A DNA stretch of 51,233 nucleotides from an uncultured Methylococcaceae bacterium (GCA_903917345.1 CAIXAE010000001.1:1-51233), one strand, 5' to 3'. Counted from the stretch's first letter, positions 1 to 8,898 are shown. A program made the numbers and translations. Notes: generated by a model from the letters alone, not told the origin.

Positions 1-40
1 TCTGGTATCTTTCTGCTTCGGTGATATGTGTGTAGTTCAT
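1..40 (-). CDS. IS30-family transposase, 5' fragment cut by window edge
   Basis: Reading the minus strand from an ATG at 40, the 13 visible residues are MNYTHITEAERYQ. This is the typical opening of the helix-turn-helix region of IS30-family transposases (pattern Y-T-H-L/I-T-x-x-E-R-Y-x-I). The rest of the gene lies outside the window. The same 13 codons occur in the opposite orientation at the right end. The family call rests on this short motif only. No strong ribosome-binding site is visible upstream. Confidence 0.6.
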   Translation of the reverse strand, partial: MNYTHITEAERYQ

Positions 41-141
41 CTGTGCAATTTCGACTGGCCGGTCAAAAAAGCAATGATGCTACTTCATATCACCCTTTCA
101 ACCAAAAGTTACTAATATTGCACTTCATGCTTGAAACCAAG
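1..141. repeat. Terminal inverted repeat, IS30-family element end
   Basis: These 141 bases are the exact reverse complement of 51093-51233, and identity stops at base 142. The outer 40 bases encode the start of an IS30-type transposase on the minus strand, so this is the 5' end of an insertion sequence with its transposase pointing out of the window. The broken integrase begins directly at the inner edge, which suggests that position 141/142 is the real element boundary. The length of 141 equals the largest default k-mer of a common metagenome assembler (MEGAHIT), so the length may reflect assembly rather than biology. Confidence 0.9.
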
Positions 142-670
142 ATTAATAAACTTATTAAAGGGCTCGCAAAATAAGATGTTGCAGTATATTGTGCCCATGC
201 TGATTTTAACGGGCGCAAGAAAACAAGAGGATTTAAAAGCTAAGTGGGAAGATTTTAACTTTGAGCGTAGATTGTGGAAAATACCTATTAGCAAGTCAGG
301 TAAGGTAAGGTAAGGTAAGGCCCGACATGTTCCTATGTCTGATGGTGTCGTGGATTTATTAACCCATATGCCCCATGTATGCTTGTATGTATTTGCTAAT
401 CCAAAGACATTATTACCCTATGCTAGCATTTATAATTCTTGTGATACCGCTAGAAAGTCAGTGTACTCAAAAGATGTGCGTATGCATGACTTACGCCATA
501 GTTTTGCATCATTTTTGGTTAACAGTGGCCGCGGTAGTTACGAGGTACAACGTATCTTAGGTCATACTCAAATTAAGACGACCCAGACATATGCTCATTT
601 ATCACAGGAATCATTATTAGCTGCCGCTAATGAGGTCTCTAATACCGTGCCCATATTATTGCCTCATTAA
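142..670 (+). pseudogene. Tyrosine recombinase/integrase, truncated and interrupted
   Basis: This is the C-terminal catalytic domain of a phage-type tyrosine recombinase. In one frame it shows the first catalytic Arg (TGARKQEDL), the beta-hairpin Lys (SKSGK), the H-x-x-R box (HDLRHSFASF), LGH and the nucleophile Tyr (TTQTYAHLS). The N-terminal arm- and core-binding domains are missing and homology starts exactly at the insertion-sequence boundary, so the gene was probably split by the IS. It is also broken internally: three extra copies of a 5-bp unit at 299-320 keep the frame but place a TAA stop at 311-313. A remnant is very likely; the residue left of any genomic island is not visible. Confidence 0.85.
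299..320 (+). repeat. Pentanucleotide tandem repeat GGTAA x4 inside integrase
   Basis: Four GGTAA units followed by GG. With a single unit the protein would read S-K-S-G-K-A-R-H-V-P, the normal beta-hairpin of tyrosine recombinases. The three added units (15 bp) preserve the frame downstream but create an in-frame TAA at 311-313. Gain or loss of units by slippage would change frame or remove the stop. Confidence 0.85.
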
Positions 671-880
671 GTATCTTTAGCGCATGAAATACAACTAGAC
701 TAGTGGATAAGCGGCTTGTATGACTTAATAAGTAACCTTTTGAGACAAACAAGGCGCTAACAGTTTTGTGGAAAAAAGCGCTTTTAACCCAATGCCGACT
801 GTAATGTTACAATGGATGGCAAAGATTATACGAGTCTTAACAAGTAGATATTTCCAAAACACAACAGTTATTAAATTGGA

Positions 881-888
881 CCCCCCCC
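881..888 (+). repeat. Homopolymer C8 tract upstream of polysaccharide gene
   Basis: Eight consecutive C residues lie 57 bp before the ATG of the WecA-like gene, in an otherwise AT-rich, gene-free stretch (671-944). Tracts like this are known slippage sites in front of surface-antigen genes. No promoter elements could be placed with confidence around it. Confidence 0.6.
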
Positions 889-944
889 GTAAAAATCGAG
901 GACGCCCTCCATAAAACAGCCGTATTTTATAAACAAGATAATTC

Positions 945-1988
945 ATGACCCTTATTAGCCTCTTACTAGGTCTACCGGCTTTATTCTTAAGCGCTATTCT
1001 TACTGGCTTTTTACGACGCTATGCTTTAAACAGCCAATTGCTAGATATCCCCAATGCCCGTAGCTCACACAGCATACCCACGCCTAGAGGCGGCGGAGTT
1101 TCAATCGTTTTAGTTTTTCTGTTGGGGCTACCGACATTATTTTATTTAGGTGTCATTTCACTTGGTGTTATGTGGGCACTCATAGGTGCGGGTGCCATAG
1201 CGGCTATCATTGGCTTTCTAGATGACCACGGACATATCCCTGCACGCTGGCGATTACTTGCGCACTTTATGGCCGCAACTTGGGGTTTGTATTGCTTAGG
1301 TGGCTTACCCCCTTTAGTCATTAGTTTGCCACTAGACTATGGTAATGCTCTGTTCAATTTTGACCTATTAGGTCAAATATTGGCCTTATTCTATTTAGTA
1401 TGGCTACTTAATCTCTATAACTTTATGGATGGTATTGATGGCTTAGCCAGTATTGAAGCCATTACCGTTTGTATAGGGGGGGCCTTATTATATTTTTTAA
1501 GCGCTGAAACTGCCGGTCAATGGGTTTTACCCTTATTCTTAGCTTTTACTGTTGCTGGTTTCTTACTTTGGAACTATCCTCCCGCAAAGATATTTATGGG
1601 AGACGCGTGCAGTGGCTTTTTAGGCTTAGTATTAGGCCTATTATCTATTCAAGCGGCTTGGATTAATCCGCTATTCTTTTGGAGTTGGCTGATATTACTC
1701 GGTGTATTTATTGTGGATGCGACATTCACATTGTGTAGGCGCTTTTTACAAGACGATAAAGTCTATGAAGCGCATCGTAGCCATGCTTATCAATACGCCT
1801 CTCGTTATTACAAGTCTCATAAAGTAGTTTCCATTACCGTGGGTTTAATCAATATCATCTGGTTAACACCGTTGGCATTAGGGGTAGGTTTAGCTAAACT
1901 TAACCCCTTTTTAGGGCTTATTATTGGCTATCTACCCTTAATTTTATTAGCTATCTATTTTAAAGCGGGACAAAGAGAAGTTAAATGA
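945..1988 (+). CDS. WecA/WbpL-type undecaprenyl-phosphate sugar-1-P transferase
   Basis: Polytopic inner-membrane protein of 347 residues with about ten hydrophobic segments, of the MraY/WecA family (glycosyltransferase family 4). It should transfer an N-acetylhexosamine-1-phosphate from a UDP-sugar to undecaprenyl phosphate, the first step of O-antigen or similar glycan assembly. Family motifs in order are GFLDDHGHIPARW near residue 88, NLYNFMDGIDGLA near 157, NYPPAKIFMGDACSG near 210, and a C-terminal E-A-H-R-S-H-A-Y-Q histidine motif. The last motif and the length fit the WbpL/FucNAc-transferase branch better than enterobacterial WecA. It overlaps the next gene by 4 bp (ATGA). A run of seven G at 1476-1482 lies inside the reading frame. 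Confidence 0.88.
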   Translation: MTLISLLLGLPALFLSAILTGFLRRYALNSQLLDIPNARSSHSIPTPRGGGVSIVLVFLLGLPTLFYLGVISLGVMWALIGAGAIAAIIGFLDDHGHIPARWRLLAHFMAATWGLYCLGGLPPLVISLPLDYGNALFNFDLLGQILALFYLVWLLNLYNFMDGIDGLASIEAITVCIGGALLYFLSAETAGQWVLPLFLAFTVAGFLLWNYPPAKIFMGDACSGFLGLVLGLLSIQAAWINPLFFWSWLILLGVFIVDATFTLCRRFLQDDKVYEAHRSHAYQYASRYYKSHKVVSITVGLINIIWLTPLALGVGLAKLNPFLGLIIGYLPLILLAIYFKAGQREVK

Positions 1989-3931
1989 TTCAAAACTCAT
2001 TAGCGCACTGGTTTATTAGTCTTAATAGAAAATATAAAGCGGTTATCTTAATTAATACCGACATATTTTTTGTTTTCTTCGCGCTGTGGAGTAGTTTTTC
2101 TTTACGCTGGGGAGAGCTTTATATCCCTAAAGGTGACGAATGGTATTTATTTGCTGCAGCACCCTTTATCGCTATCCCTATCTTTATTAGATTGGGTTTA
2201 TATCGTGCCATTATTCGCTATATTGAGATTAAAGCCTTATGGACTATCGTTCAGGCTTCTACACTCTACGCGCTACTCTTTGCTTTTGTTATTTATGAAT
2301 CTGGCATAAAAGTTATTCCCCGAACCGTTTCGCCGTTGAATGGATTGATCATTTTATTCCTACTTGCCAGCAGTCGATTCATTGCACGCTGGTGGTTGGG
2401 CGAGGCCTATTTTCGTATCACTGGTAAAAAAAGCCGAGCAGAATCATTAAAAAAACCGGTCATTATTTATGGTGCAGGAAGTGCTGGCGTGCAACTAGCC
2501 GCAGCATTAGAACAAGGTCGTGACTTTAAAGCCGTTGCCTTTATTGATGACGACAAGGCGTTACATAAAAGAAAAATAAATAGTTTATCGATCTACCCAT
2601 TAAGCTCTTTAAGTTATCTGATTGATAAGCACACCGTGTCTAATATTTTATTAGCGATGCCTTCTGCCAAACACTCTCGCATCAGTGAGTTAATACGCAT
2701 ATTAGAAACATATAAAGTACACGTAATGTCTATGCCCGGCTTATCTGACATTGCAGAAGGCAAAGTAAGCGTTGATGCTTTACAAGAAGTAGATATTGCA
2801 GATTTATTGGGCAGAGACCCCGTAGCACCTAACAAATCTCTCTTTGAAGCAAACATTAACCAAAAAGTAGTCATGGTCACTGGTGCTGGCGGATCTATAG
2901 GCTCAGAACTATGCCGTCAAATTATTAAATTAAAACCCCGCAGCCTCATACTTTATGAGATCAGTGAATTTGCCCTTTATGCAATTGAAAAAGAATTAAA
3001 CCAACTTATCTCTAAAAAAACGGCAGTTGATGTTCCAGAAATTATTCCTATTCTGGGCTCCATCACCAACGCTAAAAGGCTTGAGAAAACCAGCCAGACA
3101 CTTAACGTGCAAACCATTTATCATGCTGCTGCCTATAAGCACGTGCCACTAGTTGAGCAGAATCCTGGCGAAGCTATTTATAACAATATTTTTGGCACTT
3201 TATATACGGCTCAGGCAGCGCTTAAAGCCAATGTAGAATTGTTTGTTCTGATATCAACAGATAAAGCCGTCAGACCCACTAATACCATGGGGGCTACTAA
3301 GCGCTTTGCTGAGCTCATATTACAAGCATTGAGCTTACAAAATACAGATCAAGGTAGTACCCGTTTTACCATGGTTAGGTTTGGCAATGTATTAGGCTCA
3401 TCTGGATCAGTAGTGCCCTTATTTAGGGAACAGATTGCCCGAGGTGGCCCTGTGACGGTAACGGACGCCAGAATTATCCGATACTTTATGACCATCCCTG
3501 AGGCCTCTCAATTAGTTATTCAAGCAGGTGCTTTAAGCCAAGGGGGCGATGTTTTTGTATTAGATATGGGTGAGCCGATACGCATCTTAGATCTAGCCAA
3601 ACGTATGATTCATTTAAGTGGCTTAGAAGTAAAAAGTGAAGACACACTGGATGGTGAAATAGAAATTAAATTTACCGGCTTAAGACCCGGTGAAAAATTA
3701 TATGAAGAACTATTAATTGGTGAGAACGTCACTGAAACCCTTCACCCAAGAATTATGCGTGCCGAAGAACACGTTATTGAATGGGAAGATCTCAATAATC
3801 TATTAGCTTCGCTAAAGCTTGCCCATAGTAACGATGATTTTGCTGCCATTAGAGATCTATTAAAGCAAGCGGTGACCGGATTTAATCCTCAATGCCAAAT
3901 TAGTGACATCTTATATCAGAGAAGCCAATAA
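1985..3931 (+). CDS. WbpM/CapD-type nucleotide-sugar 4,6-dehydratase, membrane-anchored
   Basis: 648 residues. About four N-terminal transmembrane helices (residues 20-140) precede a first Rossmann-like domain with GAGSAG near 160. The catalytic SDR domain follows, with TGAGGSIGSE near 297, STDKA and the TMGATKR motif carrying the catalytic Lys, and the conserved FGNVLGSSGSVVPLF segment. The family converts UDP-GlcNAc to the 4-keto-6-deoxy sugar for QuiNAc, FucNAc or bacillosamine. The 4-bp overlap with the WecA-like gene implies one operon making and priming the first sugar of a surface glycan. The sugar cannot be fixed from sequence alone. A hairpin follows at 3947-3977, but its T-run favours the opposite strand. 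Confidence 0.9.
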   Translation: MIQNSLAHWFISLNRKYKAVILINTDIFFVFFALWSSFSLRWGELYIPKGDEWYLFAAAPFIAIPIFIRLGLYRAIIRYIEIKALWTIVQASTLYALLFAFVIYESGIKVIPRTVSPLNGLIILFLLASSRFIARWWLGEAYFRITGKKSRAESLKKPVIIYGAGSAGVQLAAALEQGRDFKAVAFIDDDKALHKRKINSLSIYPLSSLSYLIDKHTVSNILLAMPSAKHSRISELIRILETYKVHVMSMPGLSDIAEGKVSVDALQEVDIADLLGRDPVAPNKSLFEANINQKVVMVTGAGGSIGSELCRQIIKLKPRSLILYEISEFALYAIEKELNQLISKKTAVDVPEIIPILGSITNAKRLEKTSQTLNVQTIYHAAAYKHVPLVEQNPGEAIYNNIFGTLYTAQAALKANVELFVLISTDKAVRPTNTMGATKRFAELILQALSLQNTDQGSTRFTMVRFGNVLGSSGSVVPLFREQIARGGPVTVTDARIIRYFMTIPEASQLVIQAGALSQGGDVFVLDMGEPIRILDLAKRMIHLSGLEVKSEDTLDGEIEIKFTGLRPGEKLYEELLIGENVTETLHPRIMRAEEHVIEWEDLNNLLASLKLAHSNDDFAAIRDLLKQAVTGFNPQCQISDILYQRSQ

Positions 3932-3940
3932 ATTTAAGGC

Positions 3941-3977
3941 AAAAAAAACCCTCTGAAGCCAAAAGCAAAAGAGGGTT
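3941..3977 (-). terminator. Rho-independent terminator (minus strand)
   Basis: The stem AACCCTCT (3947-3954) pairs with AGAGGGTT (3970-3977) around a 15-base loop. In the minus direction it is followed by a U-run from 3946-3941. It terminates the small membrane-protein transcript; on the plus strand it lacks a downstream T-run. Confidence 0.75.
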
Positions 3978-4045
3978 GAAAATTCAAGCAGAGCATTTAT
4001 GAGGAGGAACTGCTTGGAGGTATAACACCAGGAGGTAGTTAACTG
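3941..4045 (-). ncRNA. Candidate 3'-UTR sRNA with anti-Shine-Dalgarno motifs
   Basis: On the minus strand, directly after the small membrane-protein stop at 4054, the transcript would carry ACCUCCU (4036-4030), ACCUCCA (4021-4015) and UCCUCCUC (4008-4001), followed by a Rho-independent terminator. ACCUCCU is identical to the 16S rRNA anti-Shine-Dalgarno tail. Known regulatory RNAs with repeated CCUCC motifs bind ribosome-binding sites. Whether this is a processed sRNA, an independent transcript or a plain 3' UTR is inference. On the plus strand the same bases would be clustered GGA motifs, an alternative Csr/Rsm-type reading. Confidence 0.3.
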
Positions 4046-4053
4046 GTTAAAAC

Positions 4054-4206
4054 TCAGCTGTTTATCTTGACTCGCGTTACAATATTGCTGTAAATGGCTG
4101 CTGAAGCAAATAACACAGTTGCAATAATAAATTGCCCTGAAATAAAACTCACAATACCTGCAATAAAAATTAATCCAACAACTATAAATTTATTTATATT
4201 ATTCAT
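4054..4206 (-). CDS. Small membrane protein of unknown function
   Basis: 50 residues starting MNNINKFIVVGLIF. The start at 4206 was chosen because AGGA lies 8 bases upstream; an in-frame ATG 11 codons earlier has no such site. The sequence is two short hydrophobic stretches joined by a glycine/serine turn, suggesting a membrane hairpin, with a basic C-terminal tail (TRVKINS). It is monocistronic between a WbpM-like gene and a divergent lysR, and ends at a clear terminator. No family recognised. Its 3' region carries the anti-Shine-Dalgarno motifs described separately. Confidence 0.5.
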   Translation of the reverse strand: MNNINKFIVVGLIFIAGIVSFISGQFIIATVLFASAAIYSNIVTRVKINS

Positions 4207-4441
4207 TAGGTTAATCCTGTAATTAAGTCTGAAATTCATTTAAACAGCTGAAGTGCTAATTTACAAATTCACTTACGTTCTTACATGGGTACTACTATAC
4301 AGGGTTATTTTTCGTATACAATACGCAAATTATTAAATAAATTGTTTCTAATTGAGAAACTGTAATCAATGTCAAGTGTTTTATTGACGAAAAGAACAGA
4401 TAAGACATAATGTATTCATCCCAGATTAATGAGATTCAACA

Positions 4442-5353
4442 ATGGATAAATTAACGAGTATGAACGTTTTCGTTCGCGTCGCCAGATCGGGGAGTTTTGC
4501 CGGGGGCGCTAAAGACCTAGGTATTTCTAGAGCCATGGCGACTAAGCATATTATGCAACTCGAAGGCTCTCTGGGCACCCGCTTAATTAATAGAACAACA
4601 CGCAGCTTAAGTTTAACCGATGTGGGCGCATCTTATCTTGAGCGTTGCCAGCAAGTTTTACTCGATGTAGATGAAATGGAAGCGGCCATTACGCATTTAC
4701 AAACCGAACCACGCGGACTTTTAAAAATTAGTGCACCTCCTGCTATTGGTGCAACCCATATTGCTAGGGCTGTCTCTGAATTCTTAAAAATTCATAAAGA
4801 CTTAACCATAGAAATGATTTTACAAGGTAGTCCCGGTGACTTAATTGATGAAGGCATTGATGTGGCCATTTTCCTTGGCGTATTGGATGACACCAGTATG
4901 GTCGCTAGAAAATTAGCCAGCTCTTCTTTAGTTGTTTGCGCATCACCCGCCTATTTAGAACTTAACGGTACGCCAAAAACTCCAGAAGACTTAGCTTCAC
5001 ATAGCTGCTTAATCAATTGGGGTATTTCTCCACGTAATAAATGGCAATTTAAATCTGAATCAGGGCTTAAAGTTGTCACTGTAAATGGCAGAATGCAAGC
5101 GAATGCCGCTCACCCTATTAGAATTGCAGCGATCAATGGCCTCGGTTTAGTCATGTTGCCCACTTATATTGTGGGACAAGATATTGAAAACGGCACCCTA
5201 AAAGTAGTATTGGAAGACTACCCATTACCTCCTTTAGATATACATGCGGTTTATCCGCACAGAAAGTATCTGTCTGCAAAAGTTAAAGCTTTCATGGACT
5301 TTCTACAAGTTTGGCTAGAACATAGGGTGAGTATGCCTGGCACTGAGCAATGA
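4442..5353 (+). CDS. LysR-family transcriptional regulator
   Basis: 303 residues. The N-terminal winged helix-turn-helix (residues 1-60, starting MDKLTSMNVFVRVARSGSF) and a type-2 periplasmic-binding-like effector domain (about 90-295) give the normal LysR layout and length. The branch resembles the CrgA/DmlR-like group common in proteobacteria. It overlaps the downstream methyltransferase by 4 bp, so the regulator is co-transcribed with its neighbours rather than divergent from a target, which is less usual. The effector and targets cannot be told from the sequence. Confidence 0.9.
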   Translation: MDKLTSMNVFVRVARSGSFAGGAKDLGISRAMATKHIMQLEGSLGTRLINRTTRSLSLTDVGASYLERCQQVLLDVDEMEAAITHLQTEPRGLLKISAPPAIGATHIARAVSEFLKIHKDLTIEMILQGSPGDLIDEGIDVAIFLGVLDDTSMVARKLASSSLVVCASPAYLELNGTPKTPEDLASHSCLINWGISPRNKWQFKSESGLKVVTVNGRMQANAAHPIRIAAINGLGLVMLPTYIVGQDIENGTLKVVLEDYPLPPLDIHAVYPHRKYLSAKVKAFMDFLQVWLEHRVSMPGTEQ

Positions 5354-5949
5354 TATCGACAGATCAACATTGGGATACCCTTTATAGTAACGCCACCATC
5401 AACGATTCCGATCCACTTAATTGTGCTGAAATACTGAGTGAAAATGCATTCTTATTGCCACCCAAAGGCAAGGCATTTGATTTAGCATGTGGAATGGGAG
5501 CCAATGCGATGTTTTTAGCTAGGCATGGACTAGCGGTTACTGCCGTCGATATATCAAAAGTTGCTATTGATAAATTATCTGTCTATGCAAGCTCTAACGC
5601 CCTAGATATCAACGCTTATGTCCAAAATATAGACCCTAAAAGCATCCCTAAATGTGCTTTTGATGTCATTGTTGTGAGTCGTTTTCTTGACCGCAGGCTC
5701 TCTGATGCGATAATAGACGCACTTAAACCGGATGGATTGCTTTTTTATCAAACTTTTACGAAAGAAAAAACCACCCCGACCTCGCCTAATAACCCCGATT
5801 ATCTGTTAAATCGTAACGAACTTTTAACATTGTTCTCATCATTACAGGTTATTTTATACAGAGAAAATGGTTTAGTTGGCTTGCCAAGTAGTGGCTTAAG
5901 AAACCAAGCCCAATTTATTGGTCAAAAAAACATTAATAAAACATCATGA
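5350..5949 (+). CDS. Class I SAM-dependent methyltransferase (TehB-like)
   Basis: 199 residues with the SAM-binding motif I FDLACGMGANAMFLARHG near residue 43, an acidic motif II (VTAVDIS) and a post-I region typical of small TehB/UbiG-like methyltransferases. Substrate unknown. The gene sits between lysR and a rhodanese with 4-bp overlaps on both sides, so the three are translated together. Rhodanese adjacency hints at sulfur or chalcogen chemistry, but this is inference only. Confidence 0.8.
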   Translation: MISTDQHWDTLYSNATINDSDPLNCAEILSENAFLLPPKGKAFDLACGMGANAMFLARHGLAVTAVDISKVAIDKLSVYASSNALDINAYVQNIDPKSIPKCAFDVIVVSRFLDRRLSDAIIDALKPDGLLFYQTFTKEKTTPTSPNNPDYLLNRNELLTLFSSLQVILYRENGLVGLPSSGLRNQAQFIGQKNINKTS

Positions 5950-6338
5950 TAGAAAATTTAAATCCAATACAATCTTACGAATTGTTACAGCAAAATAAAG
6001 CGAGTGTTCTCGTTGATGTACGTACAAAAATTGAACACAGCTTTGTAGGTCATCCCATAGGGGCTATTCATATCCCTTGGAAAGAGTTCCCTACGATGCA
6101 AATCAATGAATCTTTTATTAGAGAAGTAGAGAAAATAGCCCCTGATAAAACAGCACCTATTCTATTACTATGCCGAAGTGGACAACGTTCTTTAGACGCG
6201 GCAAAAGCACTAGAAGCTTATGGCTACAAACACCTAGTGAATATAACCGATGGCTTTGAAGGCCCCTTAGATGGTTCAAACCATAGAGGAAATATCGGTG
6301 GCTGGCGTTACAACAAATTACCTTGGCAACAAAGTTAA
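5946..6338 (+). CDS. Rhodanese-like sulfurtransferase domain protein
   Basis: Single rhodanese domain of 130 residues with no signal peptide, thus cytoplasmic. The active-site loop is CRSGQR with the persulfide-forming Cys76, preceded by the structural LVDVRT segment near residue 22. The C-terminal DGFEGPLDGSNHRG...GWR tail is typical of stand-alone rhodaneses. It is the last gene of the lysR-methyltransferase-rhodanese operon, overlapping the preceding gene by 4 bp. Confidence 0.88.
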   Translation: MIENLNPIQSYELLQQNKASVLVDVRTKIEHSFVGHPIGAIHIPWKEFPTMQINESFIREVEKIAPDKTAPILLLCRSGQRSLDAAKALEAYGYKHLVNITDGFEGPLDGSNHRGNIGGWRYNKLPWQQS

Positions 6339-6426
6339 GACGAAATAAAACTATTACTAACACTATTTATTAGGCTGAACACGCCTACCCCATACCCCAT
6401 TTTTAAACTATTAGAGTACCCAAAAA

Positions 6427-8238
6427 GTGATTGAAAAATTAAGAAACATCGCCATCATCGCTCACGTTGACCATGGTAAGACGACCCTTGTTGATAAGTT
6501 ATTACAACAATCAGGTACCTTTGCGTCTCACGCCAAAGTAACTGAACGTATCATGGATTCTAACGATATCGAGAAAGAGCGTGGTATCACCATTCTTGCA
6601 AAAAATACGGCATTAGATTGGAACGGCTACCACATCAATATCGTTGACACCCCAGGCCATGCTGATTTTGGTGGTGAAGTGGAACGTGTATTATCGATGG
6701 TTGATTGCGTATTACTTTTAGTTGATGCGGTTGATGGCCCGATGCCTCAAACACGCTTTGTAACTCAAAAAGCTTTCGCTTTAGGTTTAAAACCGATTGT
6801 TGTTATCAACAAAATTGACCGTCCAGGCGCTCGTCCTGACTGGGTTGTTGATCAAACTTTTGACTTATTCGATCGTCTAGGCGCTACTGATGAGCAATTA
6901 GACTTCCCCATTGTTTATGCATCTGCCATCAATGGCTATGCTGGTTTAGAGAGCGATGTAAGCGGTGGAGACATGACACCGTTATTCGAAACGATTGTAG
7001 AAAAAGTAAGTCCACCACCTGTTGACGTGGATGGCACATTCCAAATGCAAGTATCAAGCTTGGATTACAACACTTATGTGGGCGTTATTGGTATTGGCCG
7101 TATTCAACGCGGCAGCATTAAACCCAATCAACCTTTAGTGGTTGTTAATCGTGAAGGTGTTGAGCGTAAAGCGAGAATGCTACAAATTTATGGTTTCCAT
7201 GGTTTAGAGCGCGTCGAAGTTCAAGAAGCGCGTGCAGGTGACATTATCGCTTTCGCGGGTATCGAGAAATTAGAAATTTCTGACACACTTTGCAATCCTG
7301 ATGCAGTAGAAGCAATGACTCCGTTATCAGTTGATGAACCGACTGTGAGCATGACGTTCCAAGTTAACAACTCTCCTTTCGCAGGTAAAGAAGGTAAGTT
7401 TGTTACTACGCGTCAAATTCGTGATCGTTTAGATAAAGAATTACAACATAACGTAGCTTTACGTGTTGAAGACACGGCTGATCCAGATAAATTTCAAGTA
7501 TCAGGCCGTGGTGAGTTGCATTTATCAGTATTAATTGAAAACATGCGTCGTGAGGGTTTCGAAATGGGCGTATCTCGTCCAGAAGTAATTCTTAAAGAAA
7601 TTGATGGTAAAAAGTGCGAACCATTCGAAATGGTGACTATTGAGGTGGAAGAAGAACACCAAGGTAGCATCATGGAAAAACTGGGTGATCGTAAAGGTGA
7701 TTTAACCAATATGGTACCCGATGGTAAAGGTCGTATTCGTCTGGAATACATGATGCCATCACGTGGTTTAATTGGCTTCCAAACTGAATTTATGACAGCG
7801 ACTTCGGGTTCAGGTTTGTTGTATCACGTATTCGACCATTACGGCCCCATGAAAGCCGGTGATGTGGGTAGCAGATTACGTGGCGTAATGATTTCTATGG
7901 TAGCGGGCAAAGCGGTTACTTATTCGTTACATCCATTACAAGAACGCGGTGAGTTGTTATTGGTTAATGGCGATGAAGTATACGAAGGTATGCTAGTCGG
8001 TTTACATTCTCGTAGTAATGACCTGTGTGTTAACCCTTGTAAAGCAAAACAATTAACCAATATTCGTGCTTCAGGTACAGACGACACCTTAACCTTAGCG
8101 CGTATTCAAAAATTAACCTTAGAGCAAGCTTTAGAGTTTATTGCTGAAGACGAGTTGGTTGAAGTTACGCCAAAATCTATCCGTTTACGTAAAAAACTAT
8201 TAACTGAAAACGAACGTAAAAGAGCGTCTAAAGGTTAA
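6427..8238 (+). CDS. typA: Ribosome-associated GTPase BipA/TypA
   Basis: Translational GTPase of 603 residues, the family's normal length, starting at GTG ([20 protein letters not shown]). It acts on the 50S subunit in ribosome assembly and stress or cold adaptation. G1 AHVDHGKTT (11-19), the RGITI switch, G3 [11 protein letters not shown] and G4 NKID are all present, followed by EF-Tu-like domain II, EF-G-like III and V, and the BipA-specific C-terminal domain ending in basic residues. It is monocistronic, with 88 bp of untranslated sequence upstream. Codon use is more biased than in neighbours, which fits high expression. Confidence 0.97.
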   Translation: MIEKLRNIAIIAHVDHGKTTLVDKLLQQSGTFASHAKVTERIMDSNDIEKERGITILAKNTALDWNGYHINIVDTPGHADFGGEVERVLSMVDCVLLLVDAVDGPMPQTRFVTQKAFALGLKPIVVINKIDRPGARPDWVVDQTFDLFDRLGATDEQLDFPIVYASAINGYAGLESDVSGGDMTPLFETIVEKVSPPPVDVDGTFQMQVSSLDYNTYVGVIGIGRIQRGSIKPNQPLVVVNREGVERKARMLQIYGFHGLERVEVQEARAGDIIAFAGIEKLEISDTLCNPDAVEAMTPLSVDEPTVSMTFQVNNSPFAGKEGKFVTTRQIRDRLDKELQHNVALRVEDTADPDKFQVSGRGELHLSVLIENMRREGFEMGVSRPEVILKEIDGKKCEPFEMVTIEVEEEHQGSIMEKLGDRKGDLTNMVPDGKGRIRLEYMMPSRGLIGFQTEFMTATSGSGLLYHVFDHYGPMKAGDVGSRLRGVMISMVAGKAVTYSLHPLQERGELLLVNGDEVYEGMLVGLHSRSNDLCVNPCKAKQLTNIRASGTDDTLTLARIQKLTLEQALEFIAEDELVEVTPKSIRLRKKLLTENERKRASKG

Positions 8239-8277
8239 TATTAACTATTCATTATTCACTGACCTTATTTGAGAACT

Positions 8278-8871
8278 ATGACGCAACGTACTTCAGTAGT
8301 CGAACGCAATACCCTTGAAACTCAAATTACTTGCAAGATCAATCTTGATGGCACAGGCATATCCTCATTTGTTACGGGTGTGCCTTTTCTTGACCACATG
8401 CTAGACCAAATTGCTAGACATGGTTTGATTGATATAGATATTCACGCAGTAGGCGATTTAGAAATAGACGCCCATCACACTGTGGAAGATATTGGCATTA
8501 CCTTGGGCCAAGCATTTGCTCAGGCTATTGGAGACAAGCGCGGCATTTATAGATACGGTCATTCGTACGTTCCTCTGGATGAATCTTTATCCAGAGTCGT
8601 TATCGACTTCTCCGGTCGTCCTGGATTGTTTTACGATGTAACTTATCCCAAAGGAATGATCGGTGGCTTTGATGTTGATTTATTTAGAGAGTTTTTCCAA
8701 GGCTTTGTTAATCATGCAGGGGTGACCTTACATATTGATAATCTGAAAGGCGCTAATGCACATCATGTTGCAGAAACTATTTTTAAAGCTTTCGGTCGGG
8801 CAATTCGCATGGCGATTACCGCAGACACTCGAATGGCGGGTATAATGCCCTCCACAAAAGGCAGTCTGTAG
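8278..8871 (+). CDS. hisB: Imidazoleglycerol-phosphate dehydratase
   Basis: Monofunctional HisB of 197 residues that dehydrates imidazole-glycerol phosphate in histidine biosynthesis. The start at ATG 8278 ([17 protein letters not shown]) matches the family; a TTG three codons upstream is in frame but unlikely. The Mn-binding motifs are visible: [24 protein letters not shown] and the second repeat N-A-H-H-V-A-E-T. No phosphatase domain is fused, unlike the enterobacterial bifunctional HisB. It is the first gene of hisBHAFIE-tatABC. Confidence 0.96.
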   Translation: MTQRTSVVERNTLETQITCKINLDGTGISSFVTGVPFLDHMLDQIARHGLIDIDIHAVGDLEIDAHHTVEDIGITLGQAFAQAIGDKRGIYRYGHSYVPLDESLSRVVIDFSGRPGLFYDVTYPKGMIGGFDVDLFREFFQGFVNHAGVTLHIDNLKGANAHHVAETIFKAFGRAIRMAITADTRMAGIMPSTKGSL

Positions 8872-8898
8872 CCTTAAACTTTAACTTTTTAACTATTT

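Noticed and set aside
725-946. Minus-strand 73-residue frame before the WecA-like gene
   Set aside because: Starts over the start codon of the plus-strand gene, has no recognisable family or ribosome-binding site, and spans the C8 tract.
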